This document shows, one piece after another, positions 1 through 6,788 of a stretch of 6,788 bases of DNA. Source of the DNA: Candidatus Magasanikiibacteriota bacterium (GTDB taxonomy: Bacteria > Patescibacteriota > Patescibacteriia > Magasanikbacterales > GWA2-37-8); NCBI GenBank assembly GCA_026396535.1, contig JAPLWP010000051.1, forward strand, positions 1 to 6,788. The letters run 5' to 3'. The notes under the pieces are model-generated. The model had not been told where the DNA came from. It saw only the letters and a program-made list of their open reading frames with translations, and did not search any database. A program made the translations under genes and the position numbers. Position 1 is the stretch's first letter. Each line of letters starts with the position of its first letter.

Positions 1-696
<696 letters not shown>

Positions 697-699
697 TTA

Positions 700-1944
700 T
701 TATTTGGTTTTCCATTCTAGCAATGTGCTGATATAGCCACATCTAAAATTTCCTCTCATCGTTGACGAATCATCCATACTAAATGAACAAACCAGCCCTG
801 GTACATCAATCTCATATTTAGGAGAGGAGTCATGCACAAACTCTACAAATACCACATACTCTCCTACTCCTATAGTGCGCGGCGGTATAACCAGTCTAAT
901 TGTATGCAACCCGGCACTTAAATTTTCAAATTGATTTGGCAACACATCTCGACTGTCGGATTCCATCACTGTAGTACCATCCGGTTTCTTTATATTTAAC
1001 AAACCATACATCCCAAGTAGCGGGCCATTGGAACGACAAACCATTTCTATTGTTATCGGCTCATCACAATTATAATCTCTTATATTTTTTCCTTCCACGT
1101 TCAATAATTTTATGGAGCGTAATTGAATTTTAAATTTTGGATCATCCGGAAATTCGTTGGCCGGGGCACTCATAGAGTTATTCATTTGTGACAGGTAAAA
1201 ATTGACAACTTTATCTACCGGACCACTTTGAATTATTTTACCGCCTTCGAGCAAAATGCAATTATCGCACAACTTCTGCATCATCGCCATATTATGACTG
1301 ACGAATAATACAGTTCTACCATCTTTTCTGGTCACCTCTTCCATTTTTCCGATACACTTCTTTTGAAATTCAATATCTCCTACCGCCAATACTTCGTCAA
1401 CTATCAAGATGTCTGGCTCCAAATGAGCGGCTACTGAAAAAGCCAAGCGAACGTACATACCACTCGAATATCTCTTCACCGGCGTATCAATAAATTTTTC
1501 CACTCCGGAAAATTCAATTATTTCACTGATCTTCTTTTTAATTTCAGCCTTACGCATCCCCAAAATGGCCCCATTTAAATAGATGTTTTCTCGACCCGTT
1601 AATTCAGGATGAAATCCAGTACCAACTTCGAGCAAGCTTCCCACTCTTCCACGCAATTTAATTTCTCCGGTAGTGGGCGGAGTAATTCTGGATAAGATTT
1701 TTAACAAAGTGCTTTTACCGGCTCCATTTCTGCCAATCACTCCCAAAACCTCTCCCTTTTCTACCGTAAAATTTAAATCTTGCAAAGCAAGAAATTCGTT
1801 CTTATCGCTAAAAATTTTACCTTTGGTCCAACCAAACGGTGATTTGATAATATTGGCCAATGTATCGCGCAAAGCCAAATAACGTTCGCTCTCGCCAATG
1901 TAATATTTCTTACTTAAGTTGCTAACTTCAATTATTGAGGCCAT
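700..1944 (-). CDS. wzt: Polysaccharide ABC exporter ATPase with C-terminal glycan-binding domain (Wzt)
   Basis: This 414-residue protein is the ATPase of an ABC exporter for lipid-linked polysaccharide (O-antigen or teichoic-acid-type export, ABC-2 partner). The N-terminal ATPase domain, about residues 1-250, shows Walker A GRNGAGKST at 71-79, the LLEVGTGFHPELTGREN Q-loop region at 104-120, the ABC signature YSSGM at 159-163, Walker B ILIVDE at 179-184 and the switch histidine in VSHNM (H217). Residues about 268-412 form a beta-rich extension with GEYVVFVEF and a C-terminal LLEW, as in Wzt_C domains, which in characterised Wzt proteins bind the modified end of the finished chain. The length of just over 400 fits the two-domain form rather than the short TagH- or KpsT-like form. 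The ATG is 3 nt after the wzm stop, so translation is probably coupled. The gene ends with two adjacent TAA codons. Confidence 0.95.
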   Translation of the reverse strand: MASIIEVSNLSKKYYIGESERYLALRDTLANIIKSPFGWTKGKIFSDKNEFLALQDLNFTVEKGEVLGVIGRNGAGKSTLLKILSRITPPTTGEIKLRGRVGSLLEVGTGFHPELTGRENIYLNGAILGMRKAEIKKKISEIIEFSGVEKFIDTPVKRYSSGMYVRLAFSVAAHLEPDILIVDEVLAVGDIEFQKKCIGKMEEVTRKDGRTVLFVSHNMAMMQKLCDNCILLEGGKIIQSGPVDKVVNFYLSQMNNSMSAPANEFPDDPKFKIQLRSIKLLNVEGKNIRDYNCDEPITIEMVCRSNGPLLGMYGLLNIKKPDGTTVMESDSRDVLPNQFENLSAGLHTIRLVIPPRTIGVGEYVVFVEFVHDSSPKYEIDVPGLVCSFSMDDSSTMRGNFRCGYISTLLEWKTK

Positions 1945-1947
1945 ACT

Positions 1948-2766
1948 TTAAATTACATCGGCAAAATATCGTTCTACCGAACGAAAATATAAATACCCGA
2001 TTAGAACATAAATAACCATAGAAGTACAAGAGACTGTCAATAACAACCAATCAACATTTCCAATGCCCAAAATACCAATGCGGGCCAAAGAAATTACACC
2101 AGTCATCGGATTAAGACCCAAAATCCAACGAAACTTTTCAGAAATAATGCTTATCGGATAAATCACCGGAGTGATAAAGATTAACAACTGCATGAAAAAA
2201 GGAATAACATAACGAACGTCACGATATTTTACATTCAAAGAACCCAGAAACAGCCCAATTCCTAAAGTAGAAAGAATAGTCATTATTACCAATAATGGCA
2301 CAATAATAATACACCACCACGAAGGTGTGTAGCCGTAGTAAAATAACATACCAACCAAAACACCGCTGGCAATTAAAAAATCAACCAAATTGGTAAATAT
2401 GGAAGAAATAGGCAAAATTATTCTAGGAAAATAAATTTTTGTAATAATTCTCTCATTACCGACAAACGAGGAGCTCACATCAGCCAAACTGCTAGAAAAT
2501 AAATTCCAAAATAATAAACCAGAATATACAAAAATCGGATAAGGTACTCCATCGGAAGGAATGCCAGCAAATTTACCAAAAAAAATGGTAAACACAAGCA
2601 TTGAGGCCAACGGCTGAAAAAGCGCCCACAGTGCGCCCACGGCAGTTTGTTTATACTTTACTTTGATGTCTCGCCAAGTTAAAAAATAAAAAAGATCCCG
2701 AAACAACCAGACTTCTTGCCAATCAAATTCCCACCATTTATTTTTAGGTTTTATTATTAATTCCAT
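1948..2766 (-). CDS. wzm: Polysaccharide ABC exporter permease (Wzm, ABC-2 type)
   Basis: This 272-residue integral membrane protein is the permease partner of the ATPase encoded immediately downstream. The N-terminus carries an amphipathic stretch before the first membrane segment (WQEVWLFRDLFYFLTWRDIKVKYKQT), followed by ALWALFQPLASMLVFTIFF, the typical start of the ABC-2 polysaccharide exporter family. About six hydrophobic segments can be seen, at roughly residues 48-70, 78-97, 118-146, 150-178, 186-210 and 236-262. The family-typical cytoplasmic motif LNVKYRDVRYVIPFFMQL precedes TPVIYP, and NPMTG follows. The C-terminus ends in ERYFADVI. Length is normal for Wzm/TagG proteins. The ATG is 3 nt after the stop of the helix-turn-helix gene and the stop is 3 nt before wzt, so the three genes form a tight operon. 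No Shine-Dalgarno is seen. Confidence 0.95.
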   Translation of the reverse strand: MELIIKPKNKWWEFDWQEVWLFRDLFYFLTWRDIKVKYKQTAVGALWALFQPLASMLVFTIFFGKFAGIPSDGVPYPIFVYSGLLFWNLFSSSLADVSSSFVGNERIITKIYFPRIILPISSIFTNLVDFLIASGVLVGMLFYYGYTPSWWCIIIVPLLVIMTILSTLGIGLFLGSLNVKYRDVRYVIPFFMQLLIFITPVIYPISIISEKFRWILGLNPMTGVISLARIGILGIGNVDWLLLTVSCTSMVIYVLIGYLYFRSVERYFADVI

Positions 2767-2769
2767 ATA

Positions 2770-3015
2770 CTACCAATCTTTAGTTTTTGCAATTGTTTTA
2801 ATTTTTACTTTTTGATAAAGATCCGTAGCCTTTTCATCAACTACCGGAGACAGGATTTTCAATAATTCATGACCTAAAATTCGATACTGTTTACCTATTT
2901 TATTGGCCTTAATCAGACCTTTTTTCAAAAGCCTCTTCATAGTACTATCGCTGATTTTTAGTACCTCCTGCGCTTCTTGGGTGGTATAGACTGCGTTTGG
3001 CTTAATTTCGTTCAT
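2770..3015 (-). CDS. Small helix-turn-helix DNA-binding protein, excisionase/MerR-like (HTH_17)
   Basis: The product is 81 residues. Residues about 9-56 (YTTQEAQEVLKISDSTMKRLLKKGLIKANKIGKQYRI...ELLKIL, in two blocks) match the pattern of the excisionase-family winged helix-turn-helix: a TTQEA first helix, a recognition helix around STMKRLLKKG, and a KIGKQYRI wing. The remaining 25 residues are a lysine-rich tail (KVKIKTIAKTKDW) of unknown role. Proteins of this fold (phage Xis, BldC, MerR-like) bind DNA as repressors, activators or architectural factors. There is no integrase nearby, so a recombination role is unlikely here. The gene is first in the unit that continues into wzm and wzt and lies directly behind a strong promoter with direct repeats and a palindrome, so autoregulation of the exporter operon is the likely job; this is inference. 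The ATG at 3015 is about 18 nt from the predicted start of transcription, with only A/T between and no Shine-Dalgarno. Confidence 0.85.
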   Translation of the reverse strand: MNEIKPNAVYTTQEAQEVLKISDSTMKRLLKKGLIKANKIGKQYRILGHELLKILSPVVDEKATDLYQKVKIKTIAKTKDW

Positions 3016-3025
3016 TTTTAAAAAA

Positions 3026-3042
3026 AATACATTTAATGTATT
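3026..3042. promoter_or_regulatory. 17-bp perfect palindrome over the -10 box and transcription start
   Basis: AATACATT at 3026-3033 and AATGTATT at 3035-3042 are perfect inverted repeats around a single central base at 3034. The palindrome overlaps half of the TATAAT box and extends through the predicted start of transcription, a classic position for a repressor dimer. On the minus strand it is followed by a run of T, so it also resembles a weak intrinsic terminator for the upstream genes. The stem is nearly all A/T with one G-C pair, which makes strong termination unlikely. Confidence 0.6.
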
Positions 3043-3068
3043 ATACCAAAGGTGTCATTAGGTGTCAA
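3040..3068 (-). promoter_or_regulatory. Consensus sigma-70 promoter for the HTH-wzm-wzt-pseB unit
   Basis: On the minus strand TTGACA lies at 3068-3063 and TATAAT at 3045-3040, separated by exactly 17 bp. Both hexamers and the spacing match the bacterial housekeeping sigma consensus perfectly. Transcription would begin near 3033, leaving a leader of roughly 18 nt before the ATG at 3015. The -35 box is about 7 bp past the fcl stop codon, in the only intergenic gap above 25 bp in the window. The promoter therefore separates an upstream group (ligase, gmd, fcl) from a downstream group (regulator, exporter, pseB), although read-through from fcl cannot be excluded. Confidence 0.88.
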
Positions 3069-3080
3069 AAGGTGTCAGCA
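3051..3080. repeat. Three 10-bp direct repeats over the -35 region (putative operator)
   Basis: The plus strand has three consecutive decamers GGTGTCATTA (3051-3060), GGTGTCAAAA (3061-3070) and GGTGTCAGCA (3071-3080), that is GGTGTCANNA three times with no gap. Eight of ten positions are invariant and the period is about one DNA helical turn. Read on the minus strand, the middle copy supplies the TTGACA -35 box, the proximal copy fills the spacer, and the distal copy covers the fcl stop codon. A protein binding all three would sit on one face of the helix and cover the -35 box. The product of the adjacent helix-turn-helix gene is the obvious candidate; that link is inferred. Confidence 0.8.
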
Positions 3081-4043
3081 AAACTTATCCCCATACCACT
3101 TACAAACCTCTTTTACCCCTTCTTTTAAGTCAATTTTATGTTTCCATCCCATAACATGCATTTTGGTCATATCCTGAAGTTTCTGGGGTGTCCCATCCGG
3201 TTTAGAGTGGTCCCAGACAACCTCTCCATCATAGCCGACAATCTCTTTAAATAGCTCAGCCAGCTCTTTTATGCTAAGATCTTGGCCTGTGCCCAAATTG
3301 AAAAACATGTTCCCTTCTTCATTTTGTTCCTTGGTAGGACTAAAATTCTTCATCAAAAATACACAGCCGTCAGCCATATCATCCACATGTAAAAATTCAC
3401 GGCGGGCGGCACCTGTACCCCAAATTTCTACCTGCTTTAATCCTTTAGACTTGGCTTCACAAAATTTTCTGGTAAAAGCCCCAAAGACATGCGAGTTTTG
3501 TATATCGAAGTTATCATTTTCACCATATAGATTAGTAGGCATAACTGCGATAAAATTTGTCCCATACTGACGATTGTAGCTTTGACACATTTTAATACCA
3601 GCGATTTTGGCCAAGGCGTATGGCTCATTAGTTGGTTCTAACTTACCGGTGAGCAAATATTCTTCTTTCATTGGCTGAGGACAAATTCGAGGGTAGAGGC
3701 AAGAAGATCCTAAAAATAATAGTTTTTTAACACCGTTTAAGTATGAATGATGAATAATATTATTTTGAATCTGCAAATTTTCATAAATATATTGCGCTGG
3801 ATAAGTATTATTGGACAATATTCCACCCACTTTGGCTGCGGCCAAAAAAACAAATTCCGGTTTTTCAGTCACGAAAAAATCAGCTACTGCTTGTTGATTT
3901 AATAAATCCAACTCCGTATGATTTTTGAGAACAAGATTATTATAACCTTCGCTATTCAATCTTTTTACCAAAGCGGACCCCACTAAGCCTCTATGGCCGG
4001 CTACATAAATTTTCGAATCTTTTTTCATTTCCATTTTTTCCAT
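3075..4043 (-). CDS. fcl: GDP-L-fucose synthase (GDP-4-keto-6-deoxymannose 3,5-epimerase-4-reductase)
   Basis: This 322-residue enzyme epimerises and reduces GDP-4-keto-6-deoxy-D-mannose with NADPH to give GDP-L-fucose, the second step after Gmd. The Rossmann motif GHRGLVG is at residues 16-22, LAAAKVGGI at 67-75, the family cysteine in SSCLYP at C115, catalytic tyrosine and lysine in PYALAK (Y142, K146), and the histidine of NSHV at H185. [13 protein letters not shown] and [14 protein letters not shown] are also diagnostic. Length is normal. The start is uncertain: ATG codons at 4043, 4034 and 4028 are in frame, and the third ([14 protein letters not shown]) resembles family N-termini best, giving 317 residues. 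The gene begins only a few bases after the gmd stop, with no clear Shine-Dalgarno, so the pair is probably cotranscribed. The stop codon lies inside one of the direct repeats of the next promoter. Confidence 0.96.
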   Translation of the reverse strand: MEKMEMKKDSKIYVAGHRGLVGSALVKRLNSEGYNNLVLKNHTELDLLNQQAVADFFVTEKPEFVFLAAAKVGGILSNNTYPAQYIYENLQIQNNIIHHSYLNGVKKLLFLGSSCLYPRICPQPMKEEYLLTGKLEPTNEPYALAKIAGIKMCQSYNRQYGTNFIAVMPTNLYGENDNFDIQNSHVFGAFTRKFCEAKSKGLKQVEIWGTGAARREFLHVDDMADGCVFLMKNFSPTKEQNEEGNMFFNLGTGQDLSIKELAELFKEIVGYDGEVVWDHSKPDGTPQKLQDMTKMHVMGWKHKIDLKEGVKEVCKWYGDKFC

Positions 4044-4048
4044 ATATT

Positions 4049-5104
4049 TTATTCCACTAAATAATCCCTTACTTTAAACCCCCTACTTTCAAATTCATCC
4101 TCAAGCATTAATTTTACCAAACTTTTAAATTTAACTTTTGGTTCCCATCCTAAGAGCTGCTTGGCTTTGGACATATCACCAAGCAAAAGATCTACCTCTG
4201 TCGGACGGTAGTAATTTGGATCTATTTCTATCAATGTCTTGCCAGTCTTAGCATCCTTACCTTTTTCTTTTAAACCCTCGCCTTCCCAAATAATTTCAAA
4301 GCCTAATAAACGACCAGTTTCCTCTACCAACTCGCGCACGCTATGGGTTTCACCGGTGGCAATCACATAATCATCCGGTTTGTCATTCTGCAACATCAAC
4401 CACATAGCTTCAACATATTCTTTAGCATAACCCCAATCACGTTTGGCGTCTAAATTACCCAAATACATTTTTTCCAGATGACCGAGTTTTATTTTGGCAA
4501 AAGCATCCGTAACTTTTTTTGTGACAAAAGTTCCACCACGGCGAGGAGATTCATGATTAAATAGAATACCATTACACGCAAACAAACCATACGCTTCACG
4601 GTAATTAACCACCAGGTGGTGAGCGAACACCTTGGCACAGCCATACGGACTGCGGGGATAAAATGGAGTTGTTTCTTTTTGCGGCACTTCCATGACTTTA
4701 CCAAACATCTCAGAAGATCCAGCTTGATAAAATTTTGTACCTATCTCGCTATCTCTAATAGCGTCTAACAAACGTAGGGTGCCCAAACCGTCCACATCAC
4801 CGGTAAAAACCGGCAAATCAAAACTGGTGCGCACATGACTCTGAGCACCGAGATTATAAATTTCATCCGGCTGAACTTTTTCCAAAATTCTATTTAAGTT
4901 ACTACCATCACTGAGATCCCCATAATGGAGAAATAATTTACGATTCGCATCGTGCGGATCTTGATAGATATGATTAATTCTGTCAGTATTAAAACTGCTG
5001 GAACGACGAATAATTCCATGAACTTGATAGCCTTTTTCCAAAAGAAGATCAGCTAGATAGGATCCGTCTTGACCAGTAATACCAGTAATCAAAGCTTTTT
5101 TCAT
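4049..5104 (-). CDS. gmd: GDP-mannose 4,6-dehydratase
   Basis: This 351-residue enzyme converts GDP-D-mannose to GDP-4-keto-6-deoxy-D-mannose, the substrate of the Fcl protein encoded next. The dinucleotide-binding motif GITGQDG is at residues 8-14, GAQSHV at 86-91, AGSSEMFG at 128-135 (catalytic Ser/Glu region), and RSPYGCAK at 151-158 with catalytic Y154 and K158. The substrate-binding signature NHESPRRG is at 183-190, [15 protein letters not shown] at 221-235, and [13 protein letters not shown] at 298-310. Length and every diagnostic motif are normal for the family. The usual residue before the alanine in SPYGxAK varies; here it is Cys. The start at 5104 gives MKKALITG, the expected N-terminus. 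The gap to the upstream ligase gene is 16 bp, with no promoter or Shine-Dalgarno visible. Confidence 0.97.
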   Translation of the reverse strand: MKKALITGITGQDGSYLADLLLEKGYQVHGIIRRSSSFNTDRINHIYQDPHDANRKLFLHYGDLSDGSNLNRILEKVQPDEIYNLGAQSHVRTSFDLPVFTGDVDGLGTLRLLDAIRDSEIGTKFYQAGSSEMFGKVMEVPQKETTPFYPRSPYGCAKVFAHHLVVNYREAYGLFACNGILFNHESPRRGGTFVTKKVTDAFAKIKLGHLEKMYLGNLDAKRDWGYAKEYVEAMWLMLQNDKPDDYVIATGETHSVRELVEETGRLLGFEIIWEGEGLKEKGKDAKTGKTLIEIDPNYYRPTEVDLLLGDMSKAKQLLGWEPKVKFKSLVKLMLEDEFESRGFKVRDYLVE

Positions 5105-5120
5105 AATTACTAAATTAAAT

Positions 5121-6788
5121 TTATTTCTTATTTGATTTATTGATTGGAGACAAAATAAATTGGTTTATAATCTCACGTTCCTTGTCGGAAAATTTAATAC
5201 CATTTTTTTCAGCCAATTTTAAAATCTCCAGCGCCTTATCATCTTTGCCCATCATTTTATAAATATAAGCTAAACGCCAATAACTCTCGGATATTCTAGG
5301 ATTATCTTCAATGGCCGATTCAACCAATTTTATAGCTTCATCTGGCTTGTTCAACTGCACTTTGACGCCTGACATAGTGTAAATAATTTGCTGTCGGCGC
5401 GGTGATTTGGACAAAGCGTCTTCCAGAGTCATTTCCGCCTTTAATAAATAGCTCGCATTATTATTTATCATTGCCTGCAATTGATACAATTGAGACAAAG
5501 AAAGCTGATTGCGAATATCTAAAGGATGCAATTGTAAATTCTTTTCCAAATTTTCTATAGTTAGATTCAAAATTTCATTTGCCTTATTTTTATCCATCTT
5601 CTGCCAATTATTTGAAACAGTATTAGCAACGGAACTGGCAATATTACTGCGGATATCATCAACATGAGGAGAATTAAAGGCCAAGGCGTCTTTTACAAGG
5701 GTTAGATCACCGCTAGCATCTGTCGATATACTGCGAATCGCCAATAAATTTTTCTGATTAGCTGTAGCGTTTTGAATATTAAAAATGAATACGACCAGAG
5801 AAGCAGTTACAGCCACTATAGATATTACACCGGCGCCAATTTTTTTCTCAGAAAAAATTTCTTTAGAAGAATTTGTATTTCCGAATATCACCGGAGATAC
5901 GTTCGTCATGCTATTTATTAGCGCCAACCAAAACATCAGATATAGATAAGAAGTGGCATCTTCAAAAACCGTAATCTTATTAACAAAATGAGCAACCAAA
6001 AAGGCACCCCCTATTATCATAAAATGATAGTCGATTTTATTCTGACGATAAGCCAAAATCAAACTACAGATGGCCGCCACAAAAAACCCTACATAACTAA
6101 TTAATCCAAACGCACCTTGCACAGCCAAGGTATTCATTATAATATTATGAGCATTATCAAACCAAGTTTCACCATAACCATAATCCAAAGATCTAGGATT
6201 ATAGTGAGCGTTGAAAGCATAGAAATAGTTGTTTGGCCCCCAACCGACCAACCGAATAAAGGTTTTTCTTTGAAACTCTCCCAGGCTATCTGCCAGGCTA
6301 TCCAACGCGGACTATTTTTAATATCTTCAAAAGAAGTATTTACTGCTCTGCCAATTGCCGGCAAACCCTGCACAAAATTGGTTTGTTTAAAATTATACAA
6401 TAATGATATTGAGATTATACCAAAGACCCCAAGACCAACCAAACCATAGCGCACTTTCGGATAATTTTTTAAAACTACTATATAACTTATGACTGCAAAA
6501 ACAGAAGCCGCTACAAGTCCGAGCATATCGCCGCGAGTCCCACTCCAGAATATTCCCATAAAACCAAACAATCCCGCTATTGCATAAAATATTTTCCACA
6601 AACCGTTATTTTCTTTTTTGAACAATAATAATGCCAAAAATGTCAAAAATATTCCATAACCACCAAGATAGATCGGATTACCAAGCGTACTGGAAACACG
6701 ATCAGACCCTTGATTTAATAATAAATTTGGATTTTGTGTCTGCAGCCAAGCAATAAACATTACTAAAAATCCGGCCAATAAAAATATT
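5121..6788 (-). pseudogene. O-antigen ligase/polymerase-like membrane protein (Wzy_C) with TPR C-terminus, frameshifted, 5' end outside window
   Basis: Two overlapping frames together form one Wzy_C family protein. The upstream frame is open from the right edge and stops at 6137; it holds hydrophobic segments, the family pattern GSDRVSSTLGNPIYLGGYG, SGTRGD and then RWIAW...FKEKPLFGW. The downstream frame continues with GWGPNNYFYAF, the WFDNAHN motif, three to four membrane segments, and a helical repeat region over its last 135 residues with TPR character (PDEAIKLVESAIEDNP, YWRLAYIYKMMGKDDKALEIL). An 8-bp tandem duplication at 6240-6255 separates them. Without one copy, the frames join as PLFGWGPNNYF, giving 552 visible residues plus a missing N-terminus. 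The family includes WaaL ligases, Wzy polymerases and PglL-type O-oligosaccharyltransferases, which act at the outer face of the inner membrane. The upstream frame has no true start in the window; the codon at 6778 is TTG within the membrane segment. As written, the product would be truncated. Confidence 0.88.
6240..6255. repeat. Exact 8-bp tandem duplication causing the frameshift
   Basis: The plus strand reads CCAACCGA at 6240-6247 and again at 6248-6255 (TCGGTTGG twice on the coding strand). Both flanking frames read Gly-Trp across their own copy. An insertion of 8 bp changes the frame by two, exactly the offset between the two halves of the ligase gene, and deleting one copy restores the family motif GWGP. 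The repeat does not extend further on either side. It may be a real slippage mutation, a reversible switch, or an assembly error. Confidence 0.9.

Noticed and set aside
2963..2969. Perfect Shine-Dalgarno AGGAGGT on the minus strand inside the HTH gene.
   Set aside because: The next in-frame ATG is about 22 nt away, too far, and starting there would remove the first helix of the DNA-binding domain. It is explained by the codons for Gln-Glu-Val.
2770..3015. The HTH protein as a phage or integrative-element excisionase.
   Set aside because: No integrase, attachment-site repeat or other mobile gene is in the window, and the gene is packed within an exporter operon.
3036..3078. Possible TGA recoding (as in Gracilibacteria), with fcl reading through its stop.
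   Set aside because: Fcl ends at the expected place for its family, and read-through would only translate the promoter repeats. The other genes end in TAA or TAG and show no internal TGA.
4609..4621. Palindrome ACCACC-A-GGTGGT.
   Set aside because: It falls in the well-conserved gmd coding stretch AHHLVVNY and is explained by His-His and Val-Val codons.
5839..5860. A/T inverted repeat resembling a terminator hairpin (T run, CTCAG, A run).
   Set aside because: It lies in the middle of the ligase reading frame, coding for Ser-Glu-Lys-Lys, with reading continuing on both sides. Lys codons explain the A/T tracts.
6278..6301. 12-bp tandem repeat (11 of 12 matching) encoding IAWQIAWE in the ligase gene.
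   Set aside because: It is in frame, and the distance between the conserved Arg and the GWG motif looks normal for the family, so it need not be a recent duplication. It is not the cause of the frameshift.

Overview
All recognisable genes lie on the minus strand, so the locus reads from the right end of the window to the left. It is part of a cell-surface polysaccharide or glycoconjugate cluster, cut at both edges. The DNA is AT-rich. The standard genetic code applies: fcl ends in TGA exactly where its family ends. None of the visible starts has a clear Shine-Dalgarno sequence. A Wzy_C-type ligase with a C-terminal TPR region, together with GDP-fucose genes and a Wzm/Wzt exporter, would suit an uncultivated lineage such as Patescibacteria (CPR). 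That placement is only an inference.

Reading along the minus strand: (1) 6788-5121 is an O-antigen ligase/polymerase-like membrane protein (Wzy_C family) with a TPR-like C-terminus. Its 5' end is outside the window, and it is split into two frames by an exact 8-bp tandem duplication at 6240-6255. (2) 5104-4049 is gmd, GDP-mannose 4,6-dehydratase. (3) 4043-3075 is fcl, GDP-L-fucose synthase. (4) 3080-3026 is a dense regulatory region. It holds three 10-bp direct repeats, a consensus sigma-70 promoter (TTGACA, 17 bp, TATAAT), and a 17-bp perfect palindrome over the -10 box and the predicted start of transcription. (5) 3015-2770 encodes a small excisionase/MerR-like helix-turn-helix protein. (6) 2766-1948 is wzm and 1944-700 is wzt, the permease and ATPase of a polysaccharide ABC exporter; wzt has the C-terminal glycan-binding domain. 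(7) 678-1 is the N-terminal two thirds of pseB, the inverting UDP-GlcNAc 4,6-dehydratase, running off the left edge.

Together, Gmd and Fcl make GDP-L-fucose, and PseB makes the first intermediate of a pseudaminic-acid-type sugar. Wzm/Wzt would export the finished lipid-linked glycan, and the Wzy_C/TPR protein, if intact, would ligate or polymerise it outside the cytoplasm. No glycosyltransferase is in the window, so the locus must continue beyond it. The most notable points are the compact operator region next to a gene for a small DNA-binding protein, which suggests an autoregulated exporter operon, and the 8-bp duplication that breaks the ligase gene.

No tRNA, rRNA, CRISPR array, insertion sequence or convincing strong terminator was seen. 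Every stretch over 300 bases is occupied by a gene.
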